Part shown: positions 1-8,163 of the stretch, one piece after another
How positions within the stretch are numbered: the stretch's first letter is position 1
Layout: each line of letters begins with the position of its first letter
Source of the DNA: Legionella sp.
Lineage (GTDB): Bacteria; Pseudomonadota; Gammaproteobacteria; Legionellales; Legionellaceae
Direction: 5' to 3'
Length of the DNA: 33,704 bases
Assembly (NCBI GenBank): GCA_030694525.1
Contig: JAUXYG010000149.1
Span: 1-33,704, forward strand
Program-made: the position numbers and the translations under genes
The notes under the pieces: generated by a model
Told to the model about the DNA's origin: nothing
The model's database searches: none
Seen by the model: only the letters and a program-made list of their open reading frames with translations

Positions 1-104
1 TCACGAATAGATTAAAGAATATAAATGTTTTATAGCTTAGGACAAATGGTTAGCAAGGTGTTTCTCTGATGCGTATTTTAAATTTTGATGAGTAATAGTG
101 ATTT

Positions 105-125
105 GCTCTCGCTCTGGGCGAGAGC
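105..125 (-). terminator. Hairpin downstream of the repeat protein gene
   Basis: A perfect 8-bp stem (GCTCTCGC / GCGAGAGC) with a 5-base loop lies just past the stop codon of the minus-strand gene that ends at 134. On the minus strand it is followed by AAATCACTATT, so there is no clean U-tract. It may be a weak intrinsic terminator or a 3'-end stabilising hairpin. Bases 1-104 show no gene that I can support. Confidence 0.45.
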
Positions 126-133
126 CTGGATGA

Positions 134-1777
134 TTAAGCAGTAAAAGTACGTGATGCATTTTTTTCTTGGATGGCCTGAACGAAGCCACTTACAGTAGTC
201 ACCTCTTTTCCAACTAAAGTTTGAGCCTTTCCTGATTTAATATATGATCGAAGTTCTTTGCCCAAATTACCATTCCTTAAAATGGACAGGTGCTCTCTTA
301 AATTAACGTTCTCTCCCATTAGCGCTGAATTTAAAGCCCTGACCGCATTATTTTTTTGGGTGAAACTTTTCTGGAAGGCAGAAAAAAAGCGACCGTGAAA
401 ATATTCCTTAGTTTTCCCCGAGGAATCAGTTACCGATGTTCTTTCTTTTAAGTAGCTATCGAGCAAGTACTGAATGTCGTATTCCTTCTGTTTCTCATGA
501 TTACCTGCCTGTGCATATCCTTGAGCAATAAATTTAACATCGGCATTATGATGTGTGCGATAGGCCTCTACCTTGTCATGGTTACCAGCTAGTGCATAGG
601 TTTGAGCAATAACGTTAATATCGACATTATGTTGTAAGCGATATTCTTCTACTTTTTCATGAGTACCAGCGAGCACATATCCTTGAATAATATCTTTAAT
701 ATCGGACTTATATTGCGTGCGATAGGTCTCTACTTGGTCATGGTTACCAGCTAGTGCATAGCCGTGGACAATAAAGTTTATGTCGGCATTATATTGCGTG
801 CGATAAGCCTCTACTTTGTCATGATTATCCGCTTGGGCATAGCCATGGGCAATAAAGTTAATGTCGGCATTATATTGCGTGCGATAAACCTCTACTTTGT
901 CATGATTACCGGTTACAGCATAATTTTGAGCAATAACATTAATGTTAGCATTATGTTGGGTGCGGTAGGTCGCTACTTTGTCATGATTACCAGCTAGTGT
1001 ATACCCTTCGGTAATCACATTAATGTCTGCATGGTACTGTGTTCGGTAGAGCTCAACTTGTTCATGATAACCTGCTTGTGCATAGCCTTGAGCAATAAAA
1101 TGAACATCTGCACGGTGTTGCGTGCGATAGATCTCTACTTTGTTACGATCGCCAGCCCATGCATAACCTTGAGCAATGACATTAGCGTCTGCCTTGTATC
1201 GCTTTCGGTAGGCTTCTACTTTCTTATGATTACCCGCTTGTGCATAGCCCAGAGCAATAGAACTTACTTTTACAAGATGTTGGGTGCGGTAGGCTTCTAC
1301 TTTTTTATGATTACCTGCCTGTGCATAGCCCTGAGCAATCATACTAACGTCTGCACTATATTGCATTCGGTAATCCTCTACCTTTTCATGATTGCCAGCC
1401 AGCGCATAGCCTTGAGCAATAGCATGAATGCATGCACCATATTTTGCGAGGTACGATTCGACCTTGTCATGATTATCAGCTATAGCATAACCCTGAGCAA
1501 TAACACTGACATTTGCAGCGTGTTGCGTACGGTAGAACTCTACTTTCTCGTGGTTATTTGCTCGAGCATAGCCTAGAGCAATAGCACTCACGTTTGCACC
1601 GAGTTCTCTTAGCCGTTCTACTTCATCATCTTTGCCTTCTAGAGCTAATTGAGTTCCTGCAGTAACAAGAAAGCCATCCTTTATACCTATAGCATCTATA
1701 TGAAATTCTTTTAACTTTATTTTTAATCTTTCACTATTGGTGCATTCTTTTACTATTTTACAAACTTTATTAAACAT
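134..1777 (-). CDS. 27-residue helical-repeat protein, candidate secreted effector
   Basis: The 547-residue product has no signal peptide or membrane segment. Residues 1-47 form a divergent N-terminal part. Residues 48-74 are a degenerate repeat, 75-425 are thirteen uninterrupted 27-residue repeats, and 426 onward starts a partial unit before a separate C-terminal domain (about 440-547). The repeat consensus is NHDKVEAYRTQ, then Y/H-NADINVIA, then QGYALAG, which reads as two short helices per unit, an alpha-solenoid-like scaffold. The C-terminal domain is rich in Arg, Leu and Lys (for example NLREHLSILRNGNLGKELR). It resembles from memory a domain found at the C-terminus of Legionella and Coxiella effectors (possibly DUF5617), which I could not check. 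The ATG at 1777 has a GGAA ribosome site about 5-8 bases upstream. Host-directed function through the Dot/Icm system is inference from architecture and the likely genus only. Repeat units 9 and 10 are nearly identical, suggesting recent unit duplication. Confidence 0.85.
   Translation of the reverse strand: MFNKVCKIVKECTNSERLKIKLKEFHIDAIGIKDGFLVTAGTQLALEGKDDEVERLRELGANVSAIALGYARANNHEKVEFYRTQHAANVSVIAQGYAIADNHDKVESYLAKYGACIHAIAQGYALAGNHEKVEDYRMQYSADVSMIAQGYAQAGNHKKVEAYRTQHLVKVSSIALGYAQAGNHKKVEAYRKRYKADANVIAQGYAWAGDRNKVEIYRTQHRADVHFIAQGYAQAGYHEQVELYRTQYHADINVITEGYTLAGNHDKVATYRTQHNANINVIAQNYAVTGNHDKVEVYRTQYNADINFIAHGYAQADNHDKVEAYRTQYNADINFIVHGYALAGNHDQVETYRTQYKSDIKDIIQGYVLAGTHEKVEEYRLQHNVDINVIAQTYALAGNHDKVEAYRTHHNADVKFIAQGYAQAGNHEKQKEYDIQYLLDSYLKERTSVTDSSGKTKEYFHGRFFSAFQKSFTQKNNAVRALNSALMGENVNLREHLSILRNGNLGKELRSYIKSGKAQTLVGKEVTTVSGFVQAIQEKNASRTFTA
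503..1636 (-). repeat. In-frame tandem repeat array, 81-bp period
   Basis: Fourteen consecutive 81-base units encode the 27-residue repeats (first unit degenerate). The antisense strand shows matching repeats such as GGTTACCAGC and CATGATTACC. Because the period is a multiple of three, other frames stay open and give spurious long ORFs on the plus strand. The array is within the coding sequence, has no spacers, and is not CRISPR. Confidence 0.92.
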
Positions 1778-1808
1778 AAATATTCCAAAAAAATGGGTAT
1801 TAAATTTT

Positions 1809-1814
1809 ATTATA
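1809..1814 (-). promoter_or_regulatory. Possible -10 element of the repeat protein gene
   Basis: A perfect TATAAT on the minus strand lies 31 bases before the ATG at 1777, giving a short leader. I see no good -35 at 16-18 bases upstream, so this is weak. It would need an activator or be chance in AT-rich DNA. Confidence 0.3.
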
Positions 1815-1899
1815 AAGTCATCAACAATACTATTATTTACACAAGTTACTAAACTAAAATACTTCTAGGGAACTTATTTCTCATTTTTGAGCGTGCGCC

Positions 1900-3387
1900 C
1901 TATTTCTTATCTTTAAATTGATCTTCAAACTCTTTTAGTTGCAATTCTAAATTCCGTTGTAATTGTGCCTTTTCATTTAGTTTTGCAAAATTTATACACT
2001 CTATGCTCAGCAGCTCTTTGCATTGGGGCACAAGTACACTTTTTCCAGCATCCACCCAAATGCTTTTTCCCGGTAAAAACGCATAGGTCAGTGCATTGCG
2101 ATTAATGTTTTTTAGAGTTTGATAATCAAGTTGGTGATTTAATGCGGCTTCAACATACTGACGGGTAAGATCGGTTCGAAGTACTCCCTCGTCATCTGTG
2201 GAAAGAACAACAGGTACTCCATGCGATAAATAATACTTCAGAGGATGGTCACGTCCTGAGATATTTAAAATTTTCTGGTTACTGATAAGATTAACCTCTA
2301 CTGGAATGTGCTTCTCAGCCATATATTTCAAGGTTTGCTCGGCATTAGCCTCATAGCCAATATCTACCCCATGGCCGATTCTTTGGGCATGACCGGTGAA
2401 CAAGGCATCATGAATATGATAATTTAAGTCGTCTGTAACTACCGATTCCGGTGCGAGCTCTCCCGCATGCAGACTAATGTTTACTTGAGGATACAGTTGA
2501 TGCATGTAACCAATAATTTTCATTTGTTGGCGATAATCTCGTAATGAGATAATACCATCTTCAGCTTGTACGACATTGATTCCAACCAAAGTGCCCCGGG
2601 ATCGTGATACCGCTTCAAAGGCATTTAAAGCCTGAGCAAAAAATCCGGTTAATGGTTGTTCGCGCAATATATAATAAATGAATTTGACCTTTATGTTACA
2701 TTCGGGCTGGTGTGAATTTGGCAAACAGCCTAGTTCTTTATAAGCGGCTTGATGAATTTTATTGGTTTCAGTAACGGTATGATTTATGTTGTTTTGAAAT
2801 GCTTTATCAGCTAACAATAGCGTTCTTTTTTGATCTGGCGTTTGCGACTCTTTAATTAAATCACCATAGCTTGCTGATTTAGCATCATCAGGAATATCCA
2901 TTAACTCCAAATACTGCTCATTTTGGCTGGCGGCTCTCTTGAGCGTGTCGGCTATGAGCTGAGGACGATAATCTATCACTATCGGCATGTATTTAAGAAA
3001 ACCATTGAAAAAATGGTCATGCCCGGTCTCTTTTCCAGGAATAAAATCCTTGAGTGACCAATCAGTAATTATTTGTTGGTAAAGCACGGGCTCATTAAAA
3101 ATATTTTTACTTAATACGCCATCGCAACTAGTGGAAATTTTACTCATTGCGTGAGTTGTTTCATTAAGGCAATAATTTCCCTGGGCAGCAAGAGCCAGCA
3201 TAGTTTCTGGATAAGGACCTCCAGCTAAATGATAATGTAGTTCACCACCTTTAGGCATGGATTTAAAAAAAGCATACAGGGCATTGGGATCATTTTTTAT
3301 ATGGTTAAAATGGGATGCGACATCAGAATATACCGTAGAACCCAACAATGAAAAAATGACTAAAAATATTGATTTAATATTGTTCAT
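1900..3387 (-). CDS. Secreted adenosine deaminase-like amidohydrolase
   Basis: The 495-residue product matches the adenosine deaminase family, which hydrolyses adenosine or deoxyadenosine to inosine and ammonia with one zinc ion. All catalytic positions can be seen: H51 and H53 in HYHLAGG (metal), H307 and E310 in LHAGE (metal / general acid), H339 in RIGHG, and D398-D399 in STDDEG. The N-terminus (about 1-21) is a signal peptide, so it should act in the periplasm or outside the cell, unlike the cytosolic enzyme of E. coli. Six cysteines could form disulfides. The length (495 against about 330-350 for cytosolic bacterial ADA) and STDD motif are more like the secreted ADGF/ADA2 group, but I do not see its N-terminal dimerisation domain clearly. 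The substrate could be another purine nucleoside. Purine scavenging from the host is inference. It is transcribed alone, 122 bases upstream of the repeat protein gene. Confidence 0.88.
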   Translation of the reverse strand: MNNIKSIFLVIFSLLGSTVYSDVASHFNHIKNDPNALYAFFKSMPKGGELHYHLAGGPYPETMLALAAQGNYCLNETTHAMSKISTSCDGVLSKNIFNEPVLYQQIITDWSLKDFIPGKETGHDHFFNGFLKYMPIVIDYRPQLIADTLKRAASQNEQYLELMDIPDDAKSASYGDLIKESQTPDQKRTLLLADKAFQNNINHTVTETNKIHQAAYKELGCLPNSHQPECNIKVKFIYYILREQPLTGFFAQALNAFEAVSRSRGTLVGINVVQAEDGIISLRDYRQQMKIIGYMHQLYPQVNISLHAGELAPESVVTDDLNYHIHDALFTGHAQRIGHGVDIGYEANAEQTLKYMAEKHIPVEVNLISNQKILNISGRDHPLKYYLSHGVPVVLSTDDEGVLRTDLTRQYVEAALNHQLDYQTLKNINRNALTYAFLPGKSIWVDAGKSVLVPQCKELLSIECINFAKLNEKAQLQRNLELQLKEFEDQFKDKK

Positions 3388-3455
3388 AATGCTTATTGAT
3401 TGTCAGTTAATTGCGAATTATCGCACAATATGACTTAATACCCTAGAGGTTTTAC

Positions 3456-3498
3456 GCTGTTGTCCACTCTTCTTGCTATGAGAAGAGTGGACAACAGC
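3456..3498. repeat. Perfect 18-bp hairpin, 7-base loop
   Basis: The arms 3456-3473 and 3481-3498 are exact reverse complements (GCTGTTGTCCACTCTTCT) around the loop TGCTATG. The right arm touches the stop codon of the broken gene ending at 3499. On the minus strand the exit sequence is GTAAAACC and on the plus strand TCATTTT, so neither side has a classic U-tract. It may terminate the minus-strand transcript, or be a remnant of a mobile element. Confidence 0.6.
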
Positions 3499-4291
3499 TC
3501 ATTTTGGTGAGTATGAATCGTTAGGGACTATTGGTTCATTTTGTTGGGCTTGTGTTAAAGGAAAAAAATTGGGAGTAGAATGTTTTCCCGTATCCTGCTG
3601 ATATTTTTGAAATGAATTGAACGCTTTTTTATTTTTATGATCATCTTTATATTGTTCAATACTTTTACCCGTTGTTTTTCTAAAAAGGTCTTGGAATTCT
3701 TTAGAAAGAGTTATATCCGGTGCTATTTGATGAATATATTTCAGATGTTCTTCAACTTCTTTCTGATTTTTAAATGTTTCTTTGGATACGAAGTTATCAA
3801 TTGATTCCATAACTTTATTCGTCAGGTCTTTATCCTGAAGGAACAATGTTGGAACAAGACTTGGATATAGAGCACTGAATTGTTCTCCATAAAAAAAATG
3901 AGGGCGTTACGTTTGGTTTCAATTGAAAATTTTCCAATTTTAACCATATCATCTATAATGACTGGGATGAAATCTGTTGCTTCATTTATAAATTTTATCA
4001 CTGCGTCTTTGATCAATATTTCCTCAATTTCTAGTGTGGAAACTAATGTCTTCAATATTCCGGTTAAGGATTCTTTATACATCCCCTCAGTAAGATTTTG
4101 AATAGGGTCTTTTGAATGAGATTTAGCGTATTCTATTGCTTTAAGACCATATCATTATGCACTTCATTCAATAATACCTGTTCTATTTTTTCTTTAGAGA
4201 ATTTTTCTTTGACATCCTTAATTGCTAGAAGATTTTTAACTAATTGTTTGCGTTGCTTGTTCCATTTACCCCAAGTGGTTACCTTACCCAT
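3499..4291 (-). pseudogene. Hypothetical protein gene broken by two one-base frameshifts
   Basis: A gene starts at ATG 4291 behind a perfect AAGGAG ribosome site and reads MGKVTTWGKWNKQRKQ to a TAG at 4133-4135 (52 residues). Reading continues in a second frame from about 4151 (YGLKAIEYAKSHSKDP) to a TGA at 3822, then in a third frame from the T-tract at 3891-3898 (FYGEQFSALYPSL) to the stop at 3499. Both shifts are explained by one missing base each; the second lies in a run of eight T on the coding strand, where nine T would restore the frame. The first must lie between about 4136 and 4151, because the flanking stops leave no other room. The repaired product would have about 264 residues, be highly charged and mostly helical, without signal peptide or membrane span. 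I do not recognise the family. Sequencing error in a homopolymer, or transcript slippage at the T8 tract, are alternatives to decay. Confidence 0.78.
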
Positions 4292-4438
4292 CGTTTATCT
4301 CCTTAATTATTTTATTTTCACTTGAAGTGAATCCAGAGTAATTTTGGATGACTCCTAATTAAACAAAATCCAATAACCATTGTAATTATCAATTATTCAT
4401 AGCAAAATAATTGAGATTTATTACCACGGAAGATTAAC

Positions 4439-5551
4439 ATGCAACGGGTTCTATTCAAGTCATTTTTCTTTTTAATTCAGTGCCTGGCTACTACACTTAT
4501 TTTGAGCAATTTATTACACGCCACCCAAAACGTGCAGGATGAAAAAATCAACATTGAAATTAATGTGGGCATTTATGCGCCATTTTCTGATCGTTCAGCG
4601 TTTATTGGTCGAAATATTTTAAATGCGATGGAGATGGCACAAGATGAATTAAAGTCTTCTCCCGTACATTATTCGTTCTTTACTCTGGATAAACAAACCG
4701 TTCATCATGATCCTGCAGTCACCTTACAAAAATTTATAGATACACATCATATAAATGTTTTGCTAACAGAGGGTTCTGCAAATGGACTTTTAGCGGCTCC
4801 TCTGGCCAGGAAAAACCAGATTATTCATTTTAGTTTGGCTAGTGATCCACACATTGCAGATGGAACCAATAATTTTCTTGCCTGGAGTCCGGCTGATGAG
4901 CAGGCAGGAGTTTTAATTAACGAACTTAAAAAAAAGAAAGTAAAATCTCTGGGAGTAATATCCAGCTCCAGTCTGTCTGATAAGGTGTTAACTCAAAACG
5001 TGCTAAACCAGGTTGAGAAAAACTCCTCTATAAAAGTAGTGGTCAATAAAGAATTTAAAACAGGAACAACACAATTTTCACCTCTAATGCAGGACCTTGT
5101 TGGGAAAAATGCGGATCTTTATGTGGTTATGGCGTCACCACGTGAAATGGAGCAAATTCAAACCGAGATGAAAAAATCAGGGATAAATAAACCGATCACT
5201 ACTATCGTGGATCGAACAACACCGAAAGTAATGAAAATTTTTAATGGGCAATGGTACATCGATACGCATGAAATGCAGCCTGAATTTATTAAGAACTTCC
5301 AGGAGGCCTATTTAAATTATCCGGCAACTGAGGCTGGATATGCATTTGACGTGTTTAATATACTTAATCGAAGTGTCTTGATATCCGTTGCCAAGAATCA
5401 CGCCATTAACTCTATGGAGTTAGCAAAACAGATTCATGCGCAGGCAATAGGCAGCGGGGTAATGGGCCCATTTAATTTGGATAAAAAGGGCGTCTTATAC
5501 ACGCAGGCTGAAGTTAAAACTGTAAAAAACGGACACATACTTACAGCTTAA
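4439..5551 (+). CDS. Periplasmic ligand-binding protein, Leu/Ile/Val-binding type
   Basis: The 370-residue product has a signal peptide (about 1-29, hydrophobic FFFLIQCLATTLILSNLL) and then a type I periplasmic binding fold. Signs of that fold are the opening INVGIYAPFSDRSAFIGRN, a second-lobe strand VKSLGVISSS, the TQFSPLMQDLVGKNADLYVV stretch and the late ATEAGYAFDVFN segment. Such proteins capture amino acids or similar small ligands for an ABC importer. No permease or ATPase gene adjoins it, so its transporter lies elsewhere or it serves as a sensor. The ligand cannot be read from the sequence. ATG 4439 follows CGGAAG at a suitable distance. It converges with ctpA on a shared terminator. 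Confidence 0.8.
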   Translation: MQRVLFKSFFFLIQCLATTLILSNLLHATQNVQDEKINIEINVGIYAPFSDRSAFIGRNILNAMEMAQDELKSSPVHYSFFTLDKQTVHHDPAVTLQKFIDTHHINVLLTEGSANGLLAAPLARKNQIIHFSLASDPHIADGTNNFLAWSPADEQAGVLINELKKKKVKSLGVISSSSLSDKVLTQNVLNQVEKNSSIKVVVNKEFKTGTTQFSPLMQDLVGKNADLYVVMASPREMEQIQTEMKKSGINKPITTIVDRTTPKVMKIFNGQWYIDTHEMQPEFIKNFQEAYLNYPATEAGYAFDVFNILNRSVLISVAKNHAINSMELAKQIHAQAIGSGVMGPFNLDKKGVLYTQAEVKTVKNGHILTA

Positions 5552-5564
5552 TTCACTCTAAAAA

Positions 5565-5592
5565 AAATCAGCAGTCAATGGACTGCTGATTT
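5565..5592. terminator. Bidirectional intrinsic terminator
   Basis: A perfect 12-bp stem (AAATCAGCAGTC / GACTGCTGATTT) with a 4-base loop lies between two converging genes. On the minus strand it runs straight into a T-tract (from the A-run starting at 5560), a strong terminator for ctpA. On the plus strand it is followed by ATATAGG after TTT, weaker, for the binding protein gene. Confidence 0.88.
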
Positions 5593-5608
5593 ATATAGGG
5601 TGGTAATG

Positions 5609-6943
5609 TTAGCGGTTCGCTAAAGCCATCCCTTCAAGTACAGTGAGCGCTGCATACAGTTGATAATCTTCGTGTATCAGATCGCCAATTTGATTTTCTT
5701 TTTTTATCGTAACATTTTCAGAGCTGTTTTTATTTAAGATATGACCACTTAAGTCCGCTTCACTAAATCCTGTTGCATCAGTTTTCTTCGCGGCATCTTT
5801 AGGAACATCGACTTCTTCAACCACGATATCAGGAATAATTCCTTTAGCCTGAATTGAAGTACCTGATGGAGTATAATACAGCGCAGTGGTCAGTTTTATT
5901 CCAGTTTTACCATCCAGGGGTAAAACAGTTTGTACTGAACCTTTGCCAAAACTCTTGGTACCAAGGATAATTGCCCGCTTATTATCTTTTAATGCTCCAG
6001 CTACAATTTCGGAAGCTGAGGCAGAACCGTTATTGATAAGAACTACTATCGGTGCATTATCCAACACGTCGCCAGGATTAGCCAGCGCGGTGAATTTAGA
6101 GCCAGGTAACCGGCCTTCGGTATACACGATCAGCTCCTGTTTTCCTGATTTATTATTCCCCAGAAACGCATCAGATACCTGAATGGCAGAGTCGAGCAAT
6201 CCTCCAGGATTATTACGCAGATCAAGGATTAATCCTTTAAGTTTTCCATTAGACTGTTGTTTTAACTGATTAATGGCTTGTAACATGTCTTTACCCGTTA
6301 AAGCCTGAAATTGAGTCAGGCGGATATAGCCATAACCATCACTTAACATTTTGCTTTTTACGCTTTTAATCAGGATTACTTCACGAATTAAATCAAAAGT
6401 CAGTGGTTTACTGGCTCCTTTTCTTAGTACGGTAAGCTCTATGGTGGTTCCTGCCTTACCGCGCATTAAATTAACTGCATCTTTTAAGGAAAGACCCTGA
6501 ACGGATTCTTTGCCTAACTTAATAATGTAGTCACCAGATTTAATTCCCGCTTTAAAGGCGGGTGTATCTACCAACGGAGTAATGACTTTAACTACCCCTT
6601 CTTCCATGGTCACTTCAATGCCTAAACCACCGAACTCACCACTTGTTGATGTTTGTAATTCCTTGAATTCCTCTTCATTAAGGTAACTGGAGTGTGGGTC
6701 AAGTCCAGTAAGCATGCCACGAATCGCATTATCAAATAATTCTTTATCGTCAGTAGGCTTTACATAATATTTTTTAATTTCCCCAATCGCATTTGAAAAA
6801 CGTTGTACGTCTTCCAATGGAATACGTTTTGTATTAGTATTTTCAGTAGCGGCAGGTTGATCAACGGCAAATCCAGTCAATGGAAGCATTAACGTAAACG
6901 CGTACACCAGACCCAAAGTGCGGGGAAGTATTTTCTTAACCAT
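5609..6943 (-). CDS. ctpA: C-terminal processing peptidase, S41 family
   Basis: The 444-residue product is a carboxy-terminal processing serine protease of the CtpA/Prc group. It has a signal peptide (about 1-26), a helical N-terminal part with DPHSSYL, a PDZ domain (about 100-185, FGGLGIEV then the GIKSGDYI groove) and the S41 catalytic core. The Ser-Lys dyad is S309 in NNGSASASEIV and K334 in SFGKGSVQ, exactly 25 residues apart as in the family. It acts in the periplasm and in relatives trims or degrades cell-wall and lipoprotein substrates, including peptidoglycan hydrolases. It lies 92 bases downstream of envC, an arrangement shared with other gammaproteobacteria, which fits a cell-wall role. 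GGAG precedes the ATG. Specific substrates are unknown here. Confidence 0.93.
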   Translation of the reverse strand: MVKKILPRTLGLVYAFTLMLPLTGFAVDQPAATENTNTKRIPLEDVQRFSNAIGEIKKYYVKPTDDKELFDNAIRGMLTGLDPHSSYLNEEEFKELQTSTSGEFGGLGIEVTMEEGVVKVITPLVDTPAFKAGIKSGDYIIKLGKESVQGLSLKDAVNLMRGKAGTTIELTVLRKGASKPLTFDLIREVILIKSVKSKMLSDGYGYIRLTQFQALTGKDMLQAINQLKQQSNGKLKGLILDLRNNPGGLLDSAIQVSDAFLGNNKSGKQELIVYTEGRLPGSKFTALANPGDVLDNAPIVVLINNGSASASEIVAGALKDNKRAIILGTKSFGKGSVQTVLPLDGKTGIKLTTALYYTPSGTSIQAKGIIPDIVVEEVDVPKDAAKKTDATGFSEADLSGHILNKNSSENVTIKKENQIGDLIHEDYQLYAALTVLEGMALANR

Positions 6944-7035
6944 AGCGATCTCCTCGGATGCAAGGCCACAAAATCAGCCGCCTACTTATTGTTTTTATTA
7001 ATTAGTGAAATGCAATTTAGATGCCAGCGGCGCAC

Positions 7036-8163
7036 CTAAGATAACCAGTCCAGCGGAGACACCGCTTTTCCTTTTAATCTTATTTCAAAGTATAGACCGT
7101 TTTGCTTAATGCCACCGCTATGTCCGACGCTTGCTATTTGCTCGCTCTGATGTACAGCTTGACCTTTACGTTTAAATAAGGATTGATTATGGGCATATAA
7201 AGTCATAAAGCCTTGACCATGGTCGATAATCAGTAATAGACCATAACCGCGTAACCAATCGCTAAATACCACTTTGCCGGGATATACCGCTGTAACTGCC
7301 GTTCCTTCGTCGGCAAAAAATGTCACCCCTTGGTTCATTCTTTGTAACGATCTTTGTCCAGTTTGTACGGGTAGCGGCAATTTTTTGCGCATTTGCAGGA
7401 ACGGTTTGCTGCTTTGCATCACACTTTGTTCGGATAATGACTTTAGCAGACGCGATAAATTATCTTTATCGCGTTGAAAATCTTGCAACGTGTGCCGATT
7501 ACTTTGAATCTCATGGTCTAACGATTCGATTAAGGTGGTGTGATAATTTTTATTTTGTTCTAATTGGTGTTGATGTTGGGTTAACTGGCTTTTCAATTGT
7601 TGCGTAGCAGCCAACTCATTGTGAAGTTTATCTTTATTTTCGGTGATATTTTTACGAGTTTCATCAATTTGGTCTATTAATTGTTGTCTTGATTTAACTA
7701 TATATTGGTAATAAGTTAAAATTCGACTCACTTTGTAAGGGTCATCCTGATTGAGCAACCATTTTAAGGGCTGATACTCTCCCATTTGATAACGCGCTCT
7801 TACATGACTTGCCAATAATTTTTGTTGCGTGGTTAATTGCTGATTTAAGTGAATTACTTTTTGTTGCAACTCAGCAATTCTATGCTCTTTATTATCCATT
7901 ACCCGGGCTATAGAGCGCAGTTTACGAACTCCCTCTCCAATTTGTTTCTCTGTGCCGGATAACTCCTGATTCAAAGTACCTCTTTTATCATTGGCGGTGG
8001 CTAATTTTTGCCGCAGATTATTAATCTGAGCATCTAATTGCTTCAATTTGCTTTTTGTCTGATTCAGTCCAGCAGGAGGCGTGGCATTTAAACCTAAAGC
8101 AAGCGCTATTCCAAAGGATGCTGTTAAATACTTAAGGTCGCTTAACCAGTTATACATGGGCAT
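7036..8163 (-). CDS. envC: EnvC-like murein hydrolase activator
   Basis: The 375-residue product has an N-terminal hydrophobic export segment (about 10-27), a long coiled coil (about 30-245, heavy in Gln, Lys and Leu heptads) and a C-terminal LytM/M23 domain (about 280-375). The metal-binding histidines of active M23 peptidases are lost: the usual H-x-G-x-D region reads GVTFFADEG and the usual H-x-H reads LYFEIR. This is as in E. coli EnvC, which activates the amidases AmiA and AmiB at the septum instead of cutting peptidoglycan. The ATG at 8163 overlaps the gpmI stop by 14 bases, with a second in-frame ATG two codons later at 8157; either could start. The overlap implies translational coupling with gpmI. 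Confidence 0.9.
   Translation of the reverse strand: MPMYNWLSDLKYLTASFGIALALGLNATPPAGLNQTKSKLKQLDAQINNLRQKLATANDKRGTLNQELSGTEKQIGEGVRKLRSIARVMDNKEHRIAELQQKVIHLNQQLTTQQKLLASHVRARYQMGEYQPLKWLLNQDDPYKVSRILTYYQYIVKSRQQLIDQIDETRKNITENKDKLHNELAATQQLKSQLTQHQHQLEQNKNYHTTLIESLDHEIQSNRHTLQDFQRDKDNLSRLLKSLSEQSVMQSSKPFLQMRKKLPLPVQTGQRSLQRMNQGVTFFADEGTAVTAVYPGKVVFSDWLRGYGLLLIIDHGQGFMTLYAHNQSLFKRKGQAVHQSEQIASVGHSGGIKQNGLYFEIRLKGKAVSPLDWLS

Noticed and set aside
764..1576. Plus-strand ORFs opposite the repeat protein (764-997 and 1031-1576)
   Set aside because: They arise because the repeat period of 81 bases is a multiple of three; no ribosome site, and the minus strand gives a far better protein.
503..1636. 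CRISPR-like periodic sequence
   Set aside because: Units are contiguous, in frame, degenerate and coding; there are no unique spacers and no cas genes.
3880..4325. Plus-strand ORFs 3880-4101 and 4116-4325
   Set aside because: They are antisense to the frameshifted gene, low in complexity and without ribosome sites.
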